This document shows positions 1 to 10,715 of a stretch of 64,000 nt of DNA, piece by piece. This stretch comes from Rhizobium pisi (GTDB taxonomy: Bacteria; Pseudomonadota; Alphaproteobacteria; Rhizobiales; Rhizobiaceae). The DNA lies in NCBI RefSeq assembly GCF_003938655.1, contig NZ_RJJT01000001.1:62001-126000 (forward strand), in the 5' to 3' direction. The translations under genes were made by a program, and so were the position numbers. The stretch's first letter is position 1; each line of letters opens with the position of its first letter. The notes below the pieces were generated by a model. That model did no database searches and was not told where the DNA came from. It saw nothing but the letters and a program-made list of their open reading frames with translations.

Positions 1-1
1 G

Positions 2-370
2 CTTGAGCTTCTCGACAGCAAGACCGCCCATTGGGAGACGGAAGAAGCCAATACCGTCATGACGAACTTCCTGACGAAGTATAAGGATATTCAGGGCGTC
101 ATGGCCGCCAACGACTCCATGGCCCTCGGCGTCGTCAAGGCTCTCGATGCGGCCGGCCAGGCCGGCAAGATCAAGGTTGTCGGCTTCGACAACATCCCGC
201 CGGTGCAGCCGCTGATCAAGGACGGCAAGATGCTGGCGACGGTCGAGCAGTATGGCGCGCAGATGGCGGTCATGGGCATCGACTATGGCATGCGCGAACT
301 AGCCGGCGAAAAATTCACCGGCTGGGTCAAGACCGACGTCAAGCTCGTCACGAAAGCCGACCTCAAGTAG
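2..370 (+). CDS. Sugar ABC transporter substrate-binding protein, CUT2 (ribose) type, C-terminal part
   Basis: The frame is open from the window edge, so the N-terminus and signal peptide lie outside; 122 residues are visible. The block VMAANDSMALGVVKAL followed by KVVGFDNIPP is typical of the C-terminal lobe of periplasmic binding protein family 4 (RbsB-like), where the Asn and Asp residues line the sugar pocket. The protein would deliver a monosaccharide to the ATPase and permease encoded just downstream. The substrate cannot be told from this fragment. A strong GC hairpin follows the stop, as is common after highly expressed binding-protein genes. Confidence 0.9.
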   Translation, partial: LELLDSKTAHWETEEANTVMTNFLTKYKDIQGVMAANDSMALGVVKALDAAGQAGKIKVVGFDNIPPVQPLIKDGKMLATVEQYGAQMAVMGIDYGMRELAGEKFTGWVKTDVKLVTKADLK

Positions 371-398
371 TCGATATTGCCGACAGCAAGGCAAAGGA

Positions 399-421
399 GG
401 CGCCGGCCATGGGCCGGCGCC
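399..421 (+). other. Intercistronic GC hairpin in ABC transporter operon
   Basis: A perfect 10-bp inverted repeat (399-408 with 412-421, arm GGCGCCGGCC) with a 3-base loop lies between the binding-protein and ATPase genes. No T-run follows, so it is more likely an mRNA-stabilising or attenuating hairpin than a full terminator. Such structures commonly keep the binding protein in molar excess over the membrane components. Confidence 0.6.
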
Positions 422-537
422 AACCGCTGCAACCGATTTAGGCGTTGATCGCTCCAGATGAGGCTCGTTCTCGCGGCTCCGGGATGCGCGCTTTAAGGCG
501 CGCAAAGAACGCTGCAATATTTCGAATTGAATAGATC

Positions 538-2073
538 ATGCATGAGGCCAACGTGTCAGACGCACCAGATGACGATATCCTGAGACTGGAAGGGATCGGC
601 AAGCGCTTCCCTGGCGTCGTGGCGCTCAAGGATGTTTCGATACGGATCGGCCGCGGCAAGGGGCACGTCCTTCTTGGCGAAAACGGTGCCGGAAAGTCGA
701 CCCTGATCAATCTGCTCGGCGGCGTCTTCAGGCCGGATGATGGTCACATCCTGTTTGATGGCCAGCCTTACCATCCGGGCTCGCCGTTGGAGGCCTTCAA
801 GGCCGGCATCCGCGTCATTCACCAGGAGCTGCATCCGCTTTCCAATCTGACGGTTGCCGAAAACCTGCTCTTCGAGCATCTGCCCCGCCGATATGGCCTG
901 GTGAACTACAAGGAAATGAACAGCAGGGCGGCCGAACTCCTGGAAGAGGTCGGCCTTGACGTGCCTCCGACAATGCTGGCGAGCCGCCTCAGCGTCGCGC
1001 AGCTTCAGTTGGTCGAGATCGCCAAGGCGCTCTGCTACGAAAGCAAACTTCTCGTTCTCGACGAACCGACAGCCACCCTGACCTCCAAGGAGGTCGATCG
1101 CCTCTTCGAAATTCTGAAGCGCCTGAAGCAGCGTGGCGTGACCACGCTCTATATCTCTCACAGGCTGGAGGAGATCTTCGAAGTCGGTGACGATGTGACG
1201 GTGCTGCGCGACGGCCAGCATGTGATAACGCGGCCGCTATCCGGACTTGGTATTCCTGATATCGTCGAACTCATGGTCGGGCGCAAACTTTCGGATCATG
1301 GCCTATTCCGCGGCGACAGCGCGGTGTCGGGAGAGGCGCTCGGTGTTTCCGGCTTGAAGGTGACACGCAATAGCGCGGAACTGTCATTTTCCGTTGCAAA
1401 GGGCGAAATTGTCGGCATTGCCGGCCTTGTGGGCAGCGGCCGAACGGAGGCGGTGCGCGCCATATTCGGCGCCGATGCCAAGGCTGCTGGCGAAATCCGC
1501 CTGAATGGCGAGCCGGTCGAGATCAATTCGCCCAAAGATGCCGTTGCCGCCGGTCTGTGCCTGGCAACCGAAGACCGCAAGATGCAGGGCTTGATGCTCG
1601 ACATGAGCTGCGCTGAAAACACCACCATAACCGATCTCGCCAAGATTTCCCGCAACGGTCTGATCATGGGGAAGGCGGAGGATGATCACGCTCAGCGCCT
1701 CGTGCGTGAGCTGCGGATCAAGACCCCCTCCATCCGTCAGGCGGTCAGGACTTTTTCCGGCGGCAACCAGCAGAAGGTCGTCATTGCAAAATGGCTGTTC
1801 CGCGGTCCAAAGGTCTTGATTTTCGACGAGCCGACCCGCGGGATCGACGTGGGCGCGAAGGCCGAGATTTACGAGCTGCTGTGGAAATTCGCGGCCGAGG
1901 GAAAAGGCGTTCTGGTCGTCTCTTCGGATCTGCCGGAGCTCATCGGCATTTGCCATCGCATCATCGTTTTTTCCGACGGCAAGATAGCCGGCGAAATAAC
2001 TCGGGAACAATTTGACGAGAGCAGGATCCTTTCGCTCGCCTACAAGGAGTACAGCCGTGTCCGCCAACATTGA
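538..2073 (+). CDS. Sugar ABC transporter ATP-binding protein (RbsA/MglA type)
   Basis: A 511-residue protein with two fused ABC domains, the usual length for CUT2 ATPases. The first domain has Walker A GENGAGKST (residues 47-55) and Walker B LLVLDEPTATLT near residue 175. The second has a degenerate Walker A (GLVGSGRTE, no Lys), the signature FSGGNQQKV and Walker B VLIFDEPTRGIDVG, which is the normal asymmetry of this family. It powers uptake through the permease encoded by the next gene. The ATG at 538 is used; the N-terminal residues before LRLEGIGKRFPG are variable and a slightly later start is possible. Confidence 0.95.
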   Translation: MHEANVSDAPDDDILRLEGIGKRFPGVVALKDVSIRIGRGKGHVLLGENGAGKSTLINLLGGVFRPDDGHILFDGQPYHPGSPLEAFKAGIRVIHQELHPLSNLTVAENLLFEHLPRRYGLVNYKEMNSRAAELLEEVGLDVPPTMLASRLSVAQLQLVEIAKALCYESKLLVLDEPTATLTSKEVDRLFEILKRLKQRGVTTLYISHRLEEIFEVGDDVTVLRDGQHVITRPLSGLGIPDIVELMVGRKLSDHGLFRGDSAVSGEALGVSGLKVTRNSAELSFSVAKGEIVGIAGLVGSGRTEAVRAIFGADAKAAGEIRLNGEPVEINSPKDAVAAGLCLATEDRKMQGLMLDMSCAENTTITDLAKISRNGLIMGKAEDDHAQRLVRELRIKTPSIRQAVRTFSGGNQQKVVIAKWLFRGPKVLIFDEPTRGIDVGAKAEIYELLWKFAAEGKGVLVVSSDLPELIGICHRIIVFSDGKIAGEITREQFDESRILSLAYKEYSRVRQH

Positions 2074-3079
2074 AAAACAGACCGAGGCGAAAGCGTTGAG
2101 CTTCTGGGACAAGCTGATCCGGATCTCGATGAAGGAAGCGGGCGTCGCCATTGCCCTTGTTCTGATCCTGGCGTTTTTCTCGGCGACGGCGCCGTATTTC
2201 GCGACACCGGAGAACTTCCTGAAGATCTTCGTGCAGATTGCCATCAACACCGTGCTTGCTGCGGGCATGACCTTCGTCATCCTCATTGGTGGCATTGATC
2301 TTTCTGTCGGGTCTCTGCTTGCCCTTTGCACTGTCATTGGTGCGACGATCATGATTGATCCGCAGTTTTCTCCGTGGCAGGCGATTGTTCTGGCATGTCT
2401 GGCGTCGATGGGCACGGGCGCCGCCCTCGGCGCCATCAACGGCTGGATTTGCGAGAAGTGGAAGCTTCCGTCCTTTATCGTCACCCTCGGCATGCTGAAC
2501 GTTGCAAGCGGCCTGGCGCGCGTGGTGAGCGACAATTCCACGATAACAGGCCTGCCTCAGCCTTTCGTCGATTTCGGCAACCTGATCTTCTGGGGCATCT
2601 TCCCCTCGATCTTCATGATTGCGATCGTCGTCGTCCTCATCGGCTGGTTCGTGTTGCGCTACACTGTCTTCGGGCGCTTCGTCTTCGCGATCGGCACCAA
2701 TGAAGAGGCTGTCCGCCTGTCGGGTCATCAGCCGAAAAGATACAAGATCGCGGTCTTCACGATCTCAGGGCTGACCGCCGGCATTGCCGCCATGGTCTAT
2801 CTGCTCCGCCTCAATGTCGGCAGCCCGGTCGCCGGCATCGGCTATGAGCTGAACGCCATCGCCGCCGTCATTATCGGCGGGACCAGCCTCTCGGGCGGCA
2901 AGGGCTCGATCATCGGCACGCTGGTCGGCGCTTGCATTCTGCAGGTTCTGTCGACGGGATTGCAGCTTCTGGGCGCCGACGACAATATCAAGCCGATCGT
3001 TATCGGCGCTGTCATCGTGCTCGCCGTCATTCTCGACAGCTATCGTGGCCGGTTGATGCGGATCCTCGAAACACGCTGA
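2057..3079 (+). CDS. Sugar ABC transporter permease (CUT2, RbsC-like)
   Basis: A 340-residue hydrophobic inner-membrane protein with the BPD_transp_2 signature GMTFVILIGGIDLSVGS. I place the start at GTG 2057, preceded by AAGGAG with 7-base spacing, rather than at an upstream in-frame codon that would extend it deep into the ATPase gene. The start overlaps the end of the ATPase gene by 17 bases, which fits translational coupling. It forms the membrane channel of the transporter whose other parts are encoded upstream. Confidence 0.93.
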   Translation: MSANIEKQTEAKALSFWDKLIRISMKEAGVAIALVLILAFFSATAPYFATPENFLKIFVQIAINTVLAAGMTFVILIGGIDLSVGSLLALCTVIGATIMIDPQFSPWQAIVLACLASMGTGAALGAINGWICEKWKLPSFIVTLGMLNVASGLARVVSDNSTITGLPQPFVDFGNLIFWGIFPSIFMIAIVVVLIGWFVLRYTVFGRFVFAIGTNEEAVRLSGHQPKRYKIAVFTISGLTAGIAAMVYLLRLNVGSPVAGIGYELNAIAAVIIGGTSLSGGKGSIIGTLVGACILQVLSTGLQLLGADDNIKPIVIGAVIVLAVILDSYRGRLMRILETR

Positions 3080-3234
3080 TCGGCGAATGCATGTTCGGAG
3101 GCGCCGACATGCATGAAAACAAAGAGCTAAAGCGCGTCGCACGAGCCAATTTCGATGCGATGCGGCCCTTGATTGGCCGTTGCGTTTGACGCCTGCCCGA
3201 CCTACATCTGTCCGGCACTCAGCGAGGGACGGAA

Positions 3235-4182
3235 ATGGCCAAGATCACCAATGTAGCGGTCCAGATGGACCATGTCGCAGGCATCACTATCGCAGGCGAT
3301 TCCACCTTCGCCATGAGCCTGGAAGCCCAGGCGCGCGGCTACAGGCTTTTCCATTACACACCCGATCGCCTGAGCTTTCGTGACGGCAAGCTCTTTGCCA
3401 GCGTCGAGCCGATGGTGCTGCGCGACGTCAAGGGCGATCACTACGAACTCGGGGCGCCCGAGCGTGTTGATCTCTCGACCATGGATGTCGTGCTGCTGCG
3501 CCAGGACCCGCCCTTCGACATGGCTTACATCACCTCGACGCATCTGCTCGAGCGTATCCACCCGAAGACGCTCGTCGTCAACGATCCGGCCTGGGTGCGC
3601 AATTCGCCGGAGAAGATCTTCGTCACCGAATTTGCCGATCTGATGCCGAAGACGCTGATCACCAAGGATGCCGCCGAGATTCGCCGCTTCCGCGACGAGA
3701 TGGGCGATATCATCCTGAAGCCGCTCTACGGCAATGGCGGCGCCGGCGTCTTCCATTCGACCCGCGACGACCGCAACCTCTCTTCGCTGCTGGAGATGTT
3801 CGGCCAGCTCTTCCGCGAGCCCTTCATCGCCCAGCAATATCTGCCTGACGTGCGCAAGGGCGACAAGCGCATCATCCTGGTCGACGGCGAATTCGCTGGC
3901 GCCATCAACCGCGTGCCGGCCGAGCACGACAGCCGCTCCAACATGCATGTCGGCGGCCGCGCCGAGGCGACCGAGCTGACGGCGCGCGAACAGGAAATCT
4001 GCAACCGCATCGGCCCGGCACTGAGGGAGCGCGGCTTCCTGCTCGTCGGCATCGATGTGATCGGCGACTACATGACCGAGATCAACGTCACCTCTCCCAC
4101 GGGTCTCCGTGAGGTCAGGAAGTTCGGCGGCGCGGACATCGCGAGCCTGCTTTGGGATGCGATCGAGCGCAAGCGCGGCTGA
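3235..4182 (+). CDS. gshB: Glutathione synthetase
   Basis: A 315-residue cytoplasmic ATP-grasp ligase that joins gamma-glutamylcysteine and glycine. It matches GshB throughout: the N-terminal [13 protein letters not shown] block, the central ATP-grasp region [14 protein letters not shown], and the C-terminal [12 protein letters not shown] block that contributes Mg/ATP ligands. The length equals the family norm of about 315. The ATG at 3235 follows GAGGGACGGAA. It is monocistronic as far as seen; 155 bases separate it from the ABC operon, with no confident gene between. Confidence 0.96.
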   Translation: MAKITNVAVQMDHVAGITIAGDSTFAMSLEAQARGYRLFHYTPDRLSFRDGKLFASVEPMVLRDVKGDHYELGAPERVDLSTMDVVLLRQDPPFDMAYITSTHLLERIHPKTLVVNDPAWVRNSPEKIFVTEFADLMPKTLITKDAAEIRRFRDEMGDIILKPLYGNGGAGVFHSTRDDRNLSSLLEMFGQLFREPFIAQQYLPDVRKGDKRIILVDGEFAGAINRVPAEHDSRSNMHVGGRAEATELTAREQEICNRIGPALRERGFLLVGIDVIGDYMTEINVTSPTGLREVRKFGGADIASLLWDAIERKRG

Positions 4183-4248
4183 GCCTGCCGCCTTGCGTCG
4201 CGTCGCCTGCGACCGGGTACAACCTGGTCGCGGTGAGTATCCGAATAC

Positions 4249-4263
4249 GTTCCTTTATCGTTC
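4249..4263 (+). promoter_or_regulatory. LexA (SOS) box, GTTC-N7-GTTC
   Basis: The exact alphaproteobacterial LexA direct repeat GTTC-N7-GTTC is present, 86 bases before the comM start codon and followed by an AT-rich stretch suited to a promoter. comM/yifB is, as far as I know, a recurrent member of the alphaproteobacterial LexA regulon, which supports the call beyond the match itself. Confidence 0.7.
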
Positions 4264-4349
4264 TTGTTTTATTCTTATTTCCATGCCAGATTGCAACCGC
4301 TGGCCCGAGGGCCGGGGGCGGTATAAGAGTTTGCGGGACAGGGGGCGAT

Positions 4350-5877
4350 ATGGTCGCGGGTGTCGGTACGGTGGCATTCCAGGGCATCGAAGGCGTGCCG
4401 GTCGAGGTCCAGGTCATGGTCGCTCCCGGCAAGGTCGGAATGCAGATCGTCGGTCTGCCCGACAAGGCGGTTGCCGAAAGCCGTGAGCGCGTGCAGGCGG
4501 CCCTCCACGCCTCCGGCCTGGCGCTGCCGGCCAAGCGCGTGACCGTCAATCTGGCGCCTGCCGACCTGCCGAAAGAGGGCTCGCATTTCGATCTCGCGAT
4601 CGCGCTAGCTTTGATGGCGGCTCTCGGCGCAATTCCCGCCGATGCGCTGACGGATTATGTCGTCGTCGGCGAGCTCAATCTCGATGGAACGATCGCCGCC
4701 ATATCAGGCGCGCTGCCGGCCGCAATCGGCGCCAATGCGCTCGGCAAGGGGCTGATCTGCCCGGCCGAGAGCGGCGCCGAAGCGGCCTGGGCAGGCTCGG
4801 GCGTCGATATCCTCGCCCCCGCAGCCTGATGGCCCTCGCCAATCATTTCCGCGGTACGCAGGTCCTATCCAGGCCGGAGCCGTCGATCCGCGCCAATGCC
4901 GCAATCCTGCCGGATCTTGCCGAGATCAAGGGCCAGGAAAGCGCCAAGCGCGCGCTCGAAGTTGCCGCCGCCGGCGGCCATAATCTTCTGATGGTCGGGC
5001 CTCCCGGTTCCGGCAAGTCGATGCTGGCGGCAAGACTGCCGTCCATCCTGCTGCCACTTTCGGCGGCCGAGCTGCTGGAGGTCTCGATGGTTCATTCCAT
5101 CGCCGGCCAGCTCACGGGCGGCAAGCTTTCCGATCGCCGGCCCTTCCGCACCCCGCATCATTCCGCCACCATGGCCGCCCTCGTCGGCGGCGGCCTGCGC
5201 GCCCGTCCGGGCGAAGCCTCGCTTGCTCATCACGGCGTACTCTTTCTCGACGAGTTTCCCGAGTTCACGCCGCAGGCGCTGGACGCGCTGCGCCAGCCGC
5301 TCGAAGACGGCGAATGTGTCATTGCGCGCGCCAATCACCGCGTCTCCTATCCGGCGAAATTCCAGCTGATCGCGGCGATGAACCCTGCCGCTGCGGCATG
5401 GCGGGCGAGCCGGGCCACACCTGCGCCCGCGGCCCGCGCTGCATGAGCGATTACCAGGCCCGCATCTCCGGCCCGCTGATGGACCGCATCGATATCCGCA
5501 TCGACGTGCCGGCCGTCTCTGCCGCCGATCTCATCCGGCCGATGGCCACCGAGGCCAGCGCCGACGTCGCTCGCCGCGTCGCCCGCGCCCGCGAGATCCA
5601 GCAGGGACGCTTCGAGAGCACAGGCGCAAAAGGCATCGGCACCAATGCCCGTTGCTCCACCGCGATGATCGAGAAAATGGCCGAGCCCGACGCCAGCGGC
5701 CTGCAGCTGCTGCGCGACGCCGCCGAAAAGATGAAATTCTCCGCCCGCGGTTACCACCGCGTCCTCAAGGTCGCCCGAACCCTGGCCGATCTCGATGGCA
5801 AGCCGACGGTCGGCCGAATGCATCTCGCTGAAGCGATTTCCTATCGCATTGCCGGTGAAGGGCTGACGGCGGCGTAA
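4350..5877 (+). pseudogene. comM: comM/yifB Mg-chelatase-like AAA+ ATPase, two frameshifts
   Basis: Joined across three frames this reads as a full ComM/YifB protein of about 510 residues. Frame one (from ATG 4350, MVAGVGTVAFQG) runs to a stop at 4827-4829. Frame two carries Walker A GPPGSGKS and Walker [11 protein letters not shown] and ends at 5446. Frame three carries [15 protein letters not shown], the arginine-finger region GPLMDRIDIRIDV and the C-terminus. ComM is a helicase aiding branch migration during natural transformation. Each break is explained by one missing C: GCCAGC read as GCAGC near 4820-4824, and CCCC read as CCC near 5383-5385. Either the gene is recently inactivated or the consensus contains two indel errors; the otherwise intact reading favours a very recent event or an error. 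Confidence 0.85.
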
Positions 5878-5907
5878 GAGATGGGGGCGTCCAAGCGCCT
5901 CCTCTAT

Positions 5908-5979
5908 CGTCATGCTCGGGCTTGTCCCGAGTATCTGCATCAGGTGCAGCAGATCTTCGGCACAAGGCCGAGGATGACG
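5908..5979. repeat. Dispersed palindromic repeat
   Basis: The left arm CGTCATGCTCGGGCTTGTCC... and the inverted right arm ending AGGATGACG form an imperfect palindrome of about 72 bases between comM and cysK. Similar TCATGCTCGGGCTTG / AGGATGACG intergenic palindromes occur widely in rhizobial and other alphaproteobacterial genomes. No second copy was noticed in this window. Confidence 0.5.
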
Positions 5980-6077
5980 CCGAATGAGGAGCGAGGTTCG
6001 TCAACAAACTGGGGCGCCGAAGCGCCCCGATACCCTACGAAGATGAGCGACCGGGAGACACTCGGCCAAACCCTGCC

Positions 6078-7040
<963 letters not shown>

Positions 7041-7184
7041 GGGTGTTCTCCCTTTGAAATCCTGACCCTGAATCGGGGAGGAGAATAGGGTCAAAGGTTG
7101 AAGGAGACCAGTCCGCGTTCATCCCGGCAAAGCGGTTCGGGGAGAAAATAAGCTTTGAAAACCGGTTCTTGCCGAATGTTTATT

Positions 7185-7814
7185 TCAGGCCGCCCGCGTG
7201 GCGATGAAGGCCGCCGTGCCAGCGAGGATGCCGGCCGCAACCCGGTTCAGCGCCTGTAGGGCGCGCGGCTGCTTCAGCATCGTGCGAGCCCGAGAGGCAA
7301 GCAGCATGTAAGGCACCAGCACGACGATCAGCACCACGAAGGTCACGGCGAGCAGGAGCGCATAGTCTCGCAGGCCGATATTGCCGATATCGATCAGTGT
7401 CGGCGCCAGGGCGACATAGAAGAGCATCGTCTTCGGATTGCCGAGCGTCACCAGCAGGCCGGAGAGGAAGGACATGCCGATATTGGTGGATTTGCGCGCC
7501 GCGATATCCTGCGGCAGCAGCCCCGCTGTCCAGAGTTTCCAGGCGATGTAGGCGAGATACAGAGCGCCGGCGATCTTGATGACGATGAAGACCTCGGTGA
7601 AGGTCTGCGCCACGAAGGCAAGGCCGAGAATGACCGCTGTGAGATAGGTCATGTCGCCGAGCACCAGGCCGAGGCCCATGAAGAAGGTCTCGCGGAAATT
7701 TGAGCCGAGCGCGCGTGCGACGATCGCGGTGATCCCGGGGCCTGGAATGGCCGCGGCGATGAATAGCGCTCCGGCATAGGTGATCAGGGCGGTGAGGCTC
7801 ATCTTCATATCCAT
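7185..7814 (-). CDS. LysE/RhtB family amino-acid exporter
   Basis: A 209-residue inner-membrane protein with about six hydrophobic segments. It has the family N-terminal block GPGITAIVARALGSNFRETF and the motif YLAYIAWKLW, typical of the RhtB branch that exports homoserine, threonine or related amino acids. The substrate is unknown. The start may be ATG 7814 or 7802, four codons later. It stands alone between cysK and dps, transcribed like cysK. Confidence 0.88.
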   Translation of the reverse strand: MDMKMSLTALITYAGALFIAAAIPGPGITAIVARALGSNFRETFFMGLGLVLGDMTYLTAVILGLAFVAQTFTEVFIVIKIAGALYLAYIAWKLWTAGLLPQDIAARKSTNIGMSFLSGLLVTLGNPKTMLFYVALAPTLIDIGNIGLRDYALLLAVTFVVLIVVLVPYMLLASRARTMLKQPRALQALNRVAAGILAGTAAFIATRAA

Positions 7815-8029
7815 AAGGTCTGCACGACCTTTCTATAGGCGCGAGCCGCGGCCTCATCAATGCGCCGGCGCTGATCGGTCCATAACCATAAAGAATAGGT
7901 CCGCTGAACCATGATCCAGTTGGAAAGCGAGCCGGCCCCACTATCTCTCTTACGCGTGCCATCAGTGCGGCGCGTCGCGGCTTCCCGGCCGGCGGCATTA
8001 AAGATTTTTCATCGCCAAGGAGCAAATGA

Positions 8030-8548
8030 ATGTCCCATACCCCAGCCGAAACCCGCAGGCTTTCGCCGCTCAAGACGCCTTCCAGCCTGTCGACCAACGC
8101 CGTCACCGATATTTCGGCGGCGCTGACCGCGCTGCTCGCCGATGTCTTCGCGCTTTATATAAAAACCAAGAATTTCCACTGGCACATGTCCGGCCCGCAT
8201 TTCCGCGATTATCATCTGCTGCTCGACGAACAGGCTGAGCAGATCTTCGCTATGACCGACGACATTGCCGAGCGTGCCCGCAAGATCGGCGGCACGACGC
8301 TGCGCTCCATCGGCCATATCGCCCGCCAGCAGCGCATTCTGGACAATGACGCGGACTTCGTCACACCGGAGGACATGTTGTCCGAACTGCGCGAGGACAA
8401 TGTTCAGCTCGTTTCGCTGCTCCGCGAAGTGCACGGTCTCTGCGACGAGCACAACGATGTCGCGACCGCCAGCCTGATCGAGAACTGGATCGACGAAGGC
8501 GAGCGCCGCACCTGGTTCCTGTTCGAAATGACGCGCCCGCAGAGGTAG
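8030..8548 (+). CDS. dps: Dps family ferritin-like DNA-protection protein
   Basis: A 172-residue protein matching Dps. The intersubunit ferroxidase ligands are visible: H50 in NFHWHMSG, H62 and D66 in YHLLLDEQ, and D77/E81 in TDDIAERA. Dps dodecamers oxidise and store iron with peroxide and, in many species, bind DNA during stress. The N-terminus is about 20 residues long with few lysines, so DNA binding cannot be assumed. The gene ends in a bidirectional terminator shared with the convergent exporter gene. Confidence 0.92.
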   Translation: MSHTPAETRRLSPLKTPSSLSTNAVTDISAALTALLADVFALYIKTKNFHWHMSGPHFRDYHLLLDEQAEQIFAMTDDIAERARKIGGTTLRSIGHIARQQRILDNDADFVTPEDMLSELREDNVQLVSLLREVHGLCDEHNDVATASLIENWIDEGERRTWFLFEMTRPQR

Positions 8549-8555
8549 TGTCGGC

Positions 8556-8581
8556 AACCGGGCGCTTCAGAACGCCCGGTT
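8556..8581. terminator. Bidirectional terminator between dps and DMT exporter
   Basis: A perfect 9-bp stem (AACCGGGCG at 8556-8564 with its complement at 8573-8581) and an 8-base loop lie between two convergent genes. The right arm touches the stop codon of the exporter gene. Confidence 0.6.
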
Positions 8582-8582
8582 C

Positions 8583-9482
8583 TCAGCTCTCCAGCGCCCG
8601 CGGACGCAGCCAGCGCGGTGTCCAGCCGAGATTCATGCCGGCTGCGGCAAACAGGATGATAACAGCACCTGCGATCTGCATCGGCTGCAGCGCGTGGCCG
8701 AAGGCCAGCCGGTCGACGAGGAATGCGGCGATCGGATAGATGAAGGACAGGGCGCCGGTCAGATGTGTCGGCAGCCTCTGGATCGCGCCGTAGAGCAGCA
8801 CATACATCAGCCCGGTATGGACGACGCCGACGGTCACGAGGATCGCCCAGCCCCCGATATCACCGGGCGGGTGGGAAAAGTCTGTTATCGGCGCCAGCAT
8901 CAGCATGCCGGTCGCGACCTGGATGAGCGCGATCAGATGCGGCGGCGTGACTTTCAGCCATTTCGTGGCAAGGGCTGCGAGCGCGTAGAAGAAGGCCGCA
9001 CCCAGCGCCATCAGGATGCCGAAGCCGTAGTCACCCGATACGCCGCCCGTCTGGGGTTTCGCCTGAACGATCGCCATCATCCCGGCGAAGGCGAGTGTCA
9101 GCCAGAACAGCTTGGCGGCGGTGATCTTCTCGCCGAGAAACAGCGCGCCGAGCGCGAGCAGCATGAAAGGCTGCGTGTTATAGACTGTTGTGGCGATCGA
9201 GATCGTCGCATGCGAGTAGGAGGCAAAGAGCAGCAGCCAGTTCAAGACGATGGCGATGCCCCCGAAGATGGCAATGCCGAAGGCGCGCAGCGTGATGATG
9301 CCGGGCCGCAGCAGCCCGAGAGCGCCGCAGATGACAAGCAGGGTCAGCGCGCCGAACAGGCAGCGCCAGAAGACCACGCCGCTGACGGGCTGTCCCGACA
9401 TGACGACGAACCAGCCGATCGTCCCCGAGATCAGCATCGCTGCCGTCATTTCCGCCGTGCCTTGTCTGATGTCACTGTTCAT
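8583..9482 (-). CDS. DMT superfamily (EamA) transporter
   Basis: A 299-residue protein with two EamA repeats and about ten membrane segments, in line with drug/metabolite transporters. The start at 9482 (MNSDIRQGTAEM) has GGAGGT just upstream; longer in-frame starts would run into the divergent promoter region. It is divergent from an Lrp/AsnC regulator 112 bases away, which suggests control by, and transport of, an amino acid or related metabolite. The substrate is not visible in the sequence. Confidence 0.88.
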   Translation of the reverse strand: MNSDIRQGTAEMTAAMLISGTIGWFVVMSGQPVSGVVFWRCLFGALTLLVICGALGLLRPGIITLRAFGIAIFGGIAIVLNWLLLFASYSHATISIATTVYNTQPFMLLALGALFLGEKITAAKLFWLTLAFAGMMAIVQAKPQTGGVSGDYGFGILMALGAAFFYALAALATKWLKVTPPHLIALIQVATGMLMLAPITDFSHPPGDIGGWAILVTVGVVHTGLMYVLLYGAIQRLPTHLTGALSFIYPIAAFLVDRLAFGHALQPMQIAGAVIILFAAAGMNLGWTPRWLRPRALES

Positions 9483-9594
9483 GATTACCTCCGCCTTTGA
9501 TGGCATAAGAATATTGCGGAGCGAGGCGGTTTTATATAGGTATAAGAAGGAGCATGATCGATATTGCCTAATCATAAGAGGAAAATAGATCACC

Positions 9595-10059
9595 GTGGCT
9601 AATGATGTGCTGTCGCTCGACGAAATCGATCAGGCCATTCTGGAGGCGCTGGCCGGCAATGCGCGGATATCGCTGAAGGAGCTGGCACAGCAGGTGGGCC
9701 TGTCCTCGCCGAGCGCCGCCGAGCGCTTGCGCCGGCTGGAAGAGCGCCGCGTCATCAAGGCCTTCACGATCGATCTTGATCCAGCTGCCGTCGGCTATCC
9801 CCTGCAGGCGATCGTGCGCGTCCGTCCGCTGCCGGGACAGCTGCACATTGTCGAGCGCATCATCCAGGAAATTCCCGAAATCGTCGAATGCGACAAGGTG
9901 ACGGGTGAGGATTGCTTCATTGCCCGCCTGGTCATCCGCTCGATGGCGGAACTAGACGGCCTCCTCGACCGGGTTGCCGAAAGGGCGGAGACCAACACCT
10001 CGATGATCAAGGCCTCGCCCGTCAAGCGTCGCCTGCCGCCGCTTTCACGGAAAACGTAA
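9595..10059 (+). CDS. Lrp/AsnC family transcriptional regulator
   Basis: A 154-residue protein with an N-terminal winged HTH (LDEIDQAILEALAGNARISLKELAQQ) and a C-terminal RAM/AsnC ligand domain. The start is GTG 9595, preceded by AAGAGGA at somewhat long spacing. It is divergent from the EamA transporter and probably controls it in response to an amino acid. Such local regulator-exporter pairs are common in rhizobia. Confidence 0.9.
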   Translation: MANDVLSLDEIDQAILEALAGNARISLKELAQQVGLSSPSAAERLRRLEERRVIKAFTIDLDPAAVGYPLQAIVRVRPLPGQLHIVERIIQEIPEIVECDKVTGEDCFIARLVIRSMAELDGLLDRVAERAETNTSMIKASPVKRRLPPLSRKT

Positions 10060-10154
10060 ATCTTGGCTGAGCGAACTGCTGGTGAAGCCACCATCGGCGG
10101 CGGCATCGCGGGGAAATTGATCGAAGCCTCGCTCAAGCGCGAGGCGCTGTGCCA

Positions 10155-10625
10155 TCAGACGCCGGTGGAGCCGAAGCCGCCTGCGCCGCGCACTGTTTCG
10201 CTGGCCTCGGCAATCTCCGCCACCCGAGCCTGGGTCACGGGCGCGATCACCATCTGGGCGATGCGCATGCCGCGCTCGATGACGAAGGGTTCCTCGCCGA
10301 GATTGACGAGCAGTACCTTCACCTCGCCGCGATAGTCGCTGTCGACGGTGCCCGGTGAATTCAGGCAGGTGATGCCGTTCTTGAAGGCAAGGCCGGAGCG
10401 CGGCCGCACCTGTCCTTCGAAACCCTCCGGGATCTCGAAGATGAAGCCGGTCGGCACCAAGGCCCGTTTGCCGGGCAGAAGCGTCAGCGGGGCCGCGTCG
10501 TCAACGGCGGCGCGCAGGTCCATGCCCGCCGCTCCCTTGCTTTCATAGCCAGGCAGGTCGAGGCCTTCGCCGTTCGGCAGGCGGATGAGGTTCAGCGTCG
10601 GGCGCGTGTCGTGATGAATGGTCAT
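10155..10625 (-). CDS. dut: dUTP diphosphatase
   Basis: A 156-residue trimeric dUTPase that keeps uracil out of DNA and supplies dUMP. The conserved motifs are visible in order: [20 protein letters not shown], the catalytic block [20 protein letters not shown] and the C-terminal [10 protein letters not shown]. The length is normal. In many rhizobia dut follows coaBC in a ubiB-coaBC-dut run; here coaBC lies about 11 kb away, so other genes have come between. Confidence 0.96.
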   Translation of the reverse strand: MTIHHDTRPTLNLIRLPNGEGLDLPGYESKGAAGMDLRAAVDDAAPLTLLPGKRALVPTGFIFEIPEGFEGQVRPRSGLAFKNGITCLNSPGTVDSDYRGEVKVLLVNLGEEPFVIERGMRIAQMVIAPVTQARVAEIAEASETVRGAGGFGSTGV

Positions 10626-10715
10626 CGCCCATTACTTTGCGCCCGAATGCCCGAGGTCAATTGCAAAGCCGGCCTTTAGTCGCTAGTTAAGCGGCAATTC
10701 CACAGGATTCACACT

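Noticed and set aside
3111..3189. Short frame MHENKELKRVARANF... after the ABC permease
   Set aside because: 26 codons without a ribosome site; looks like decayed intergenic sequence.
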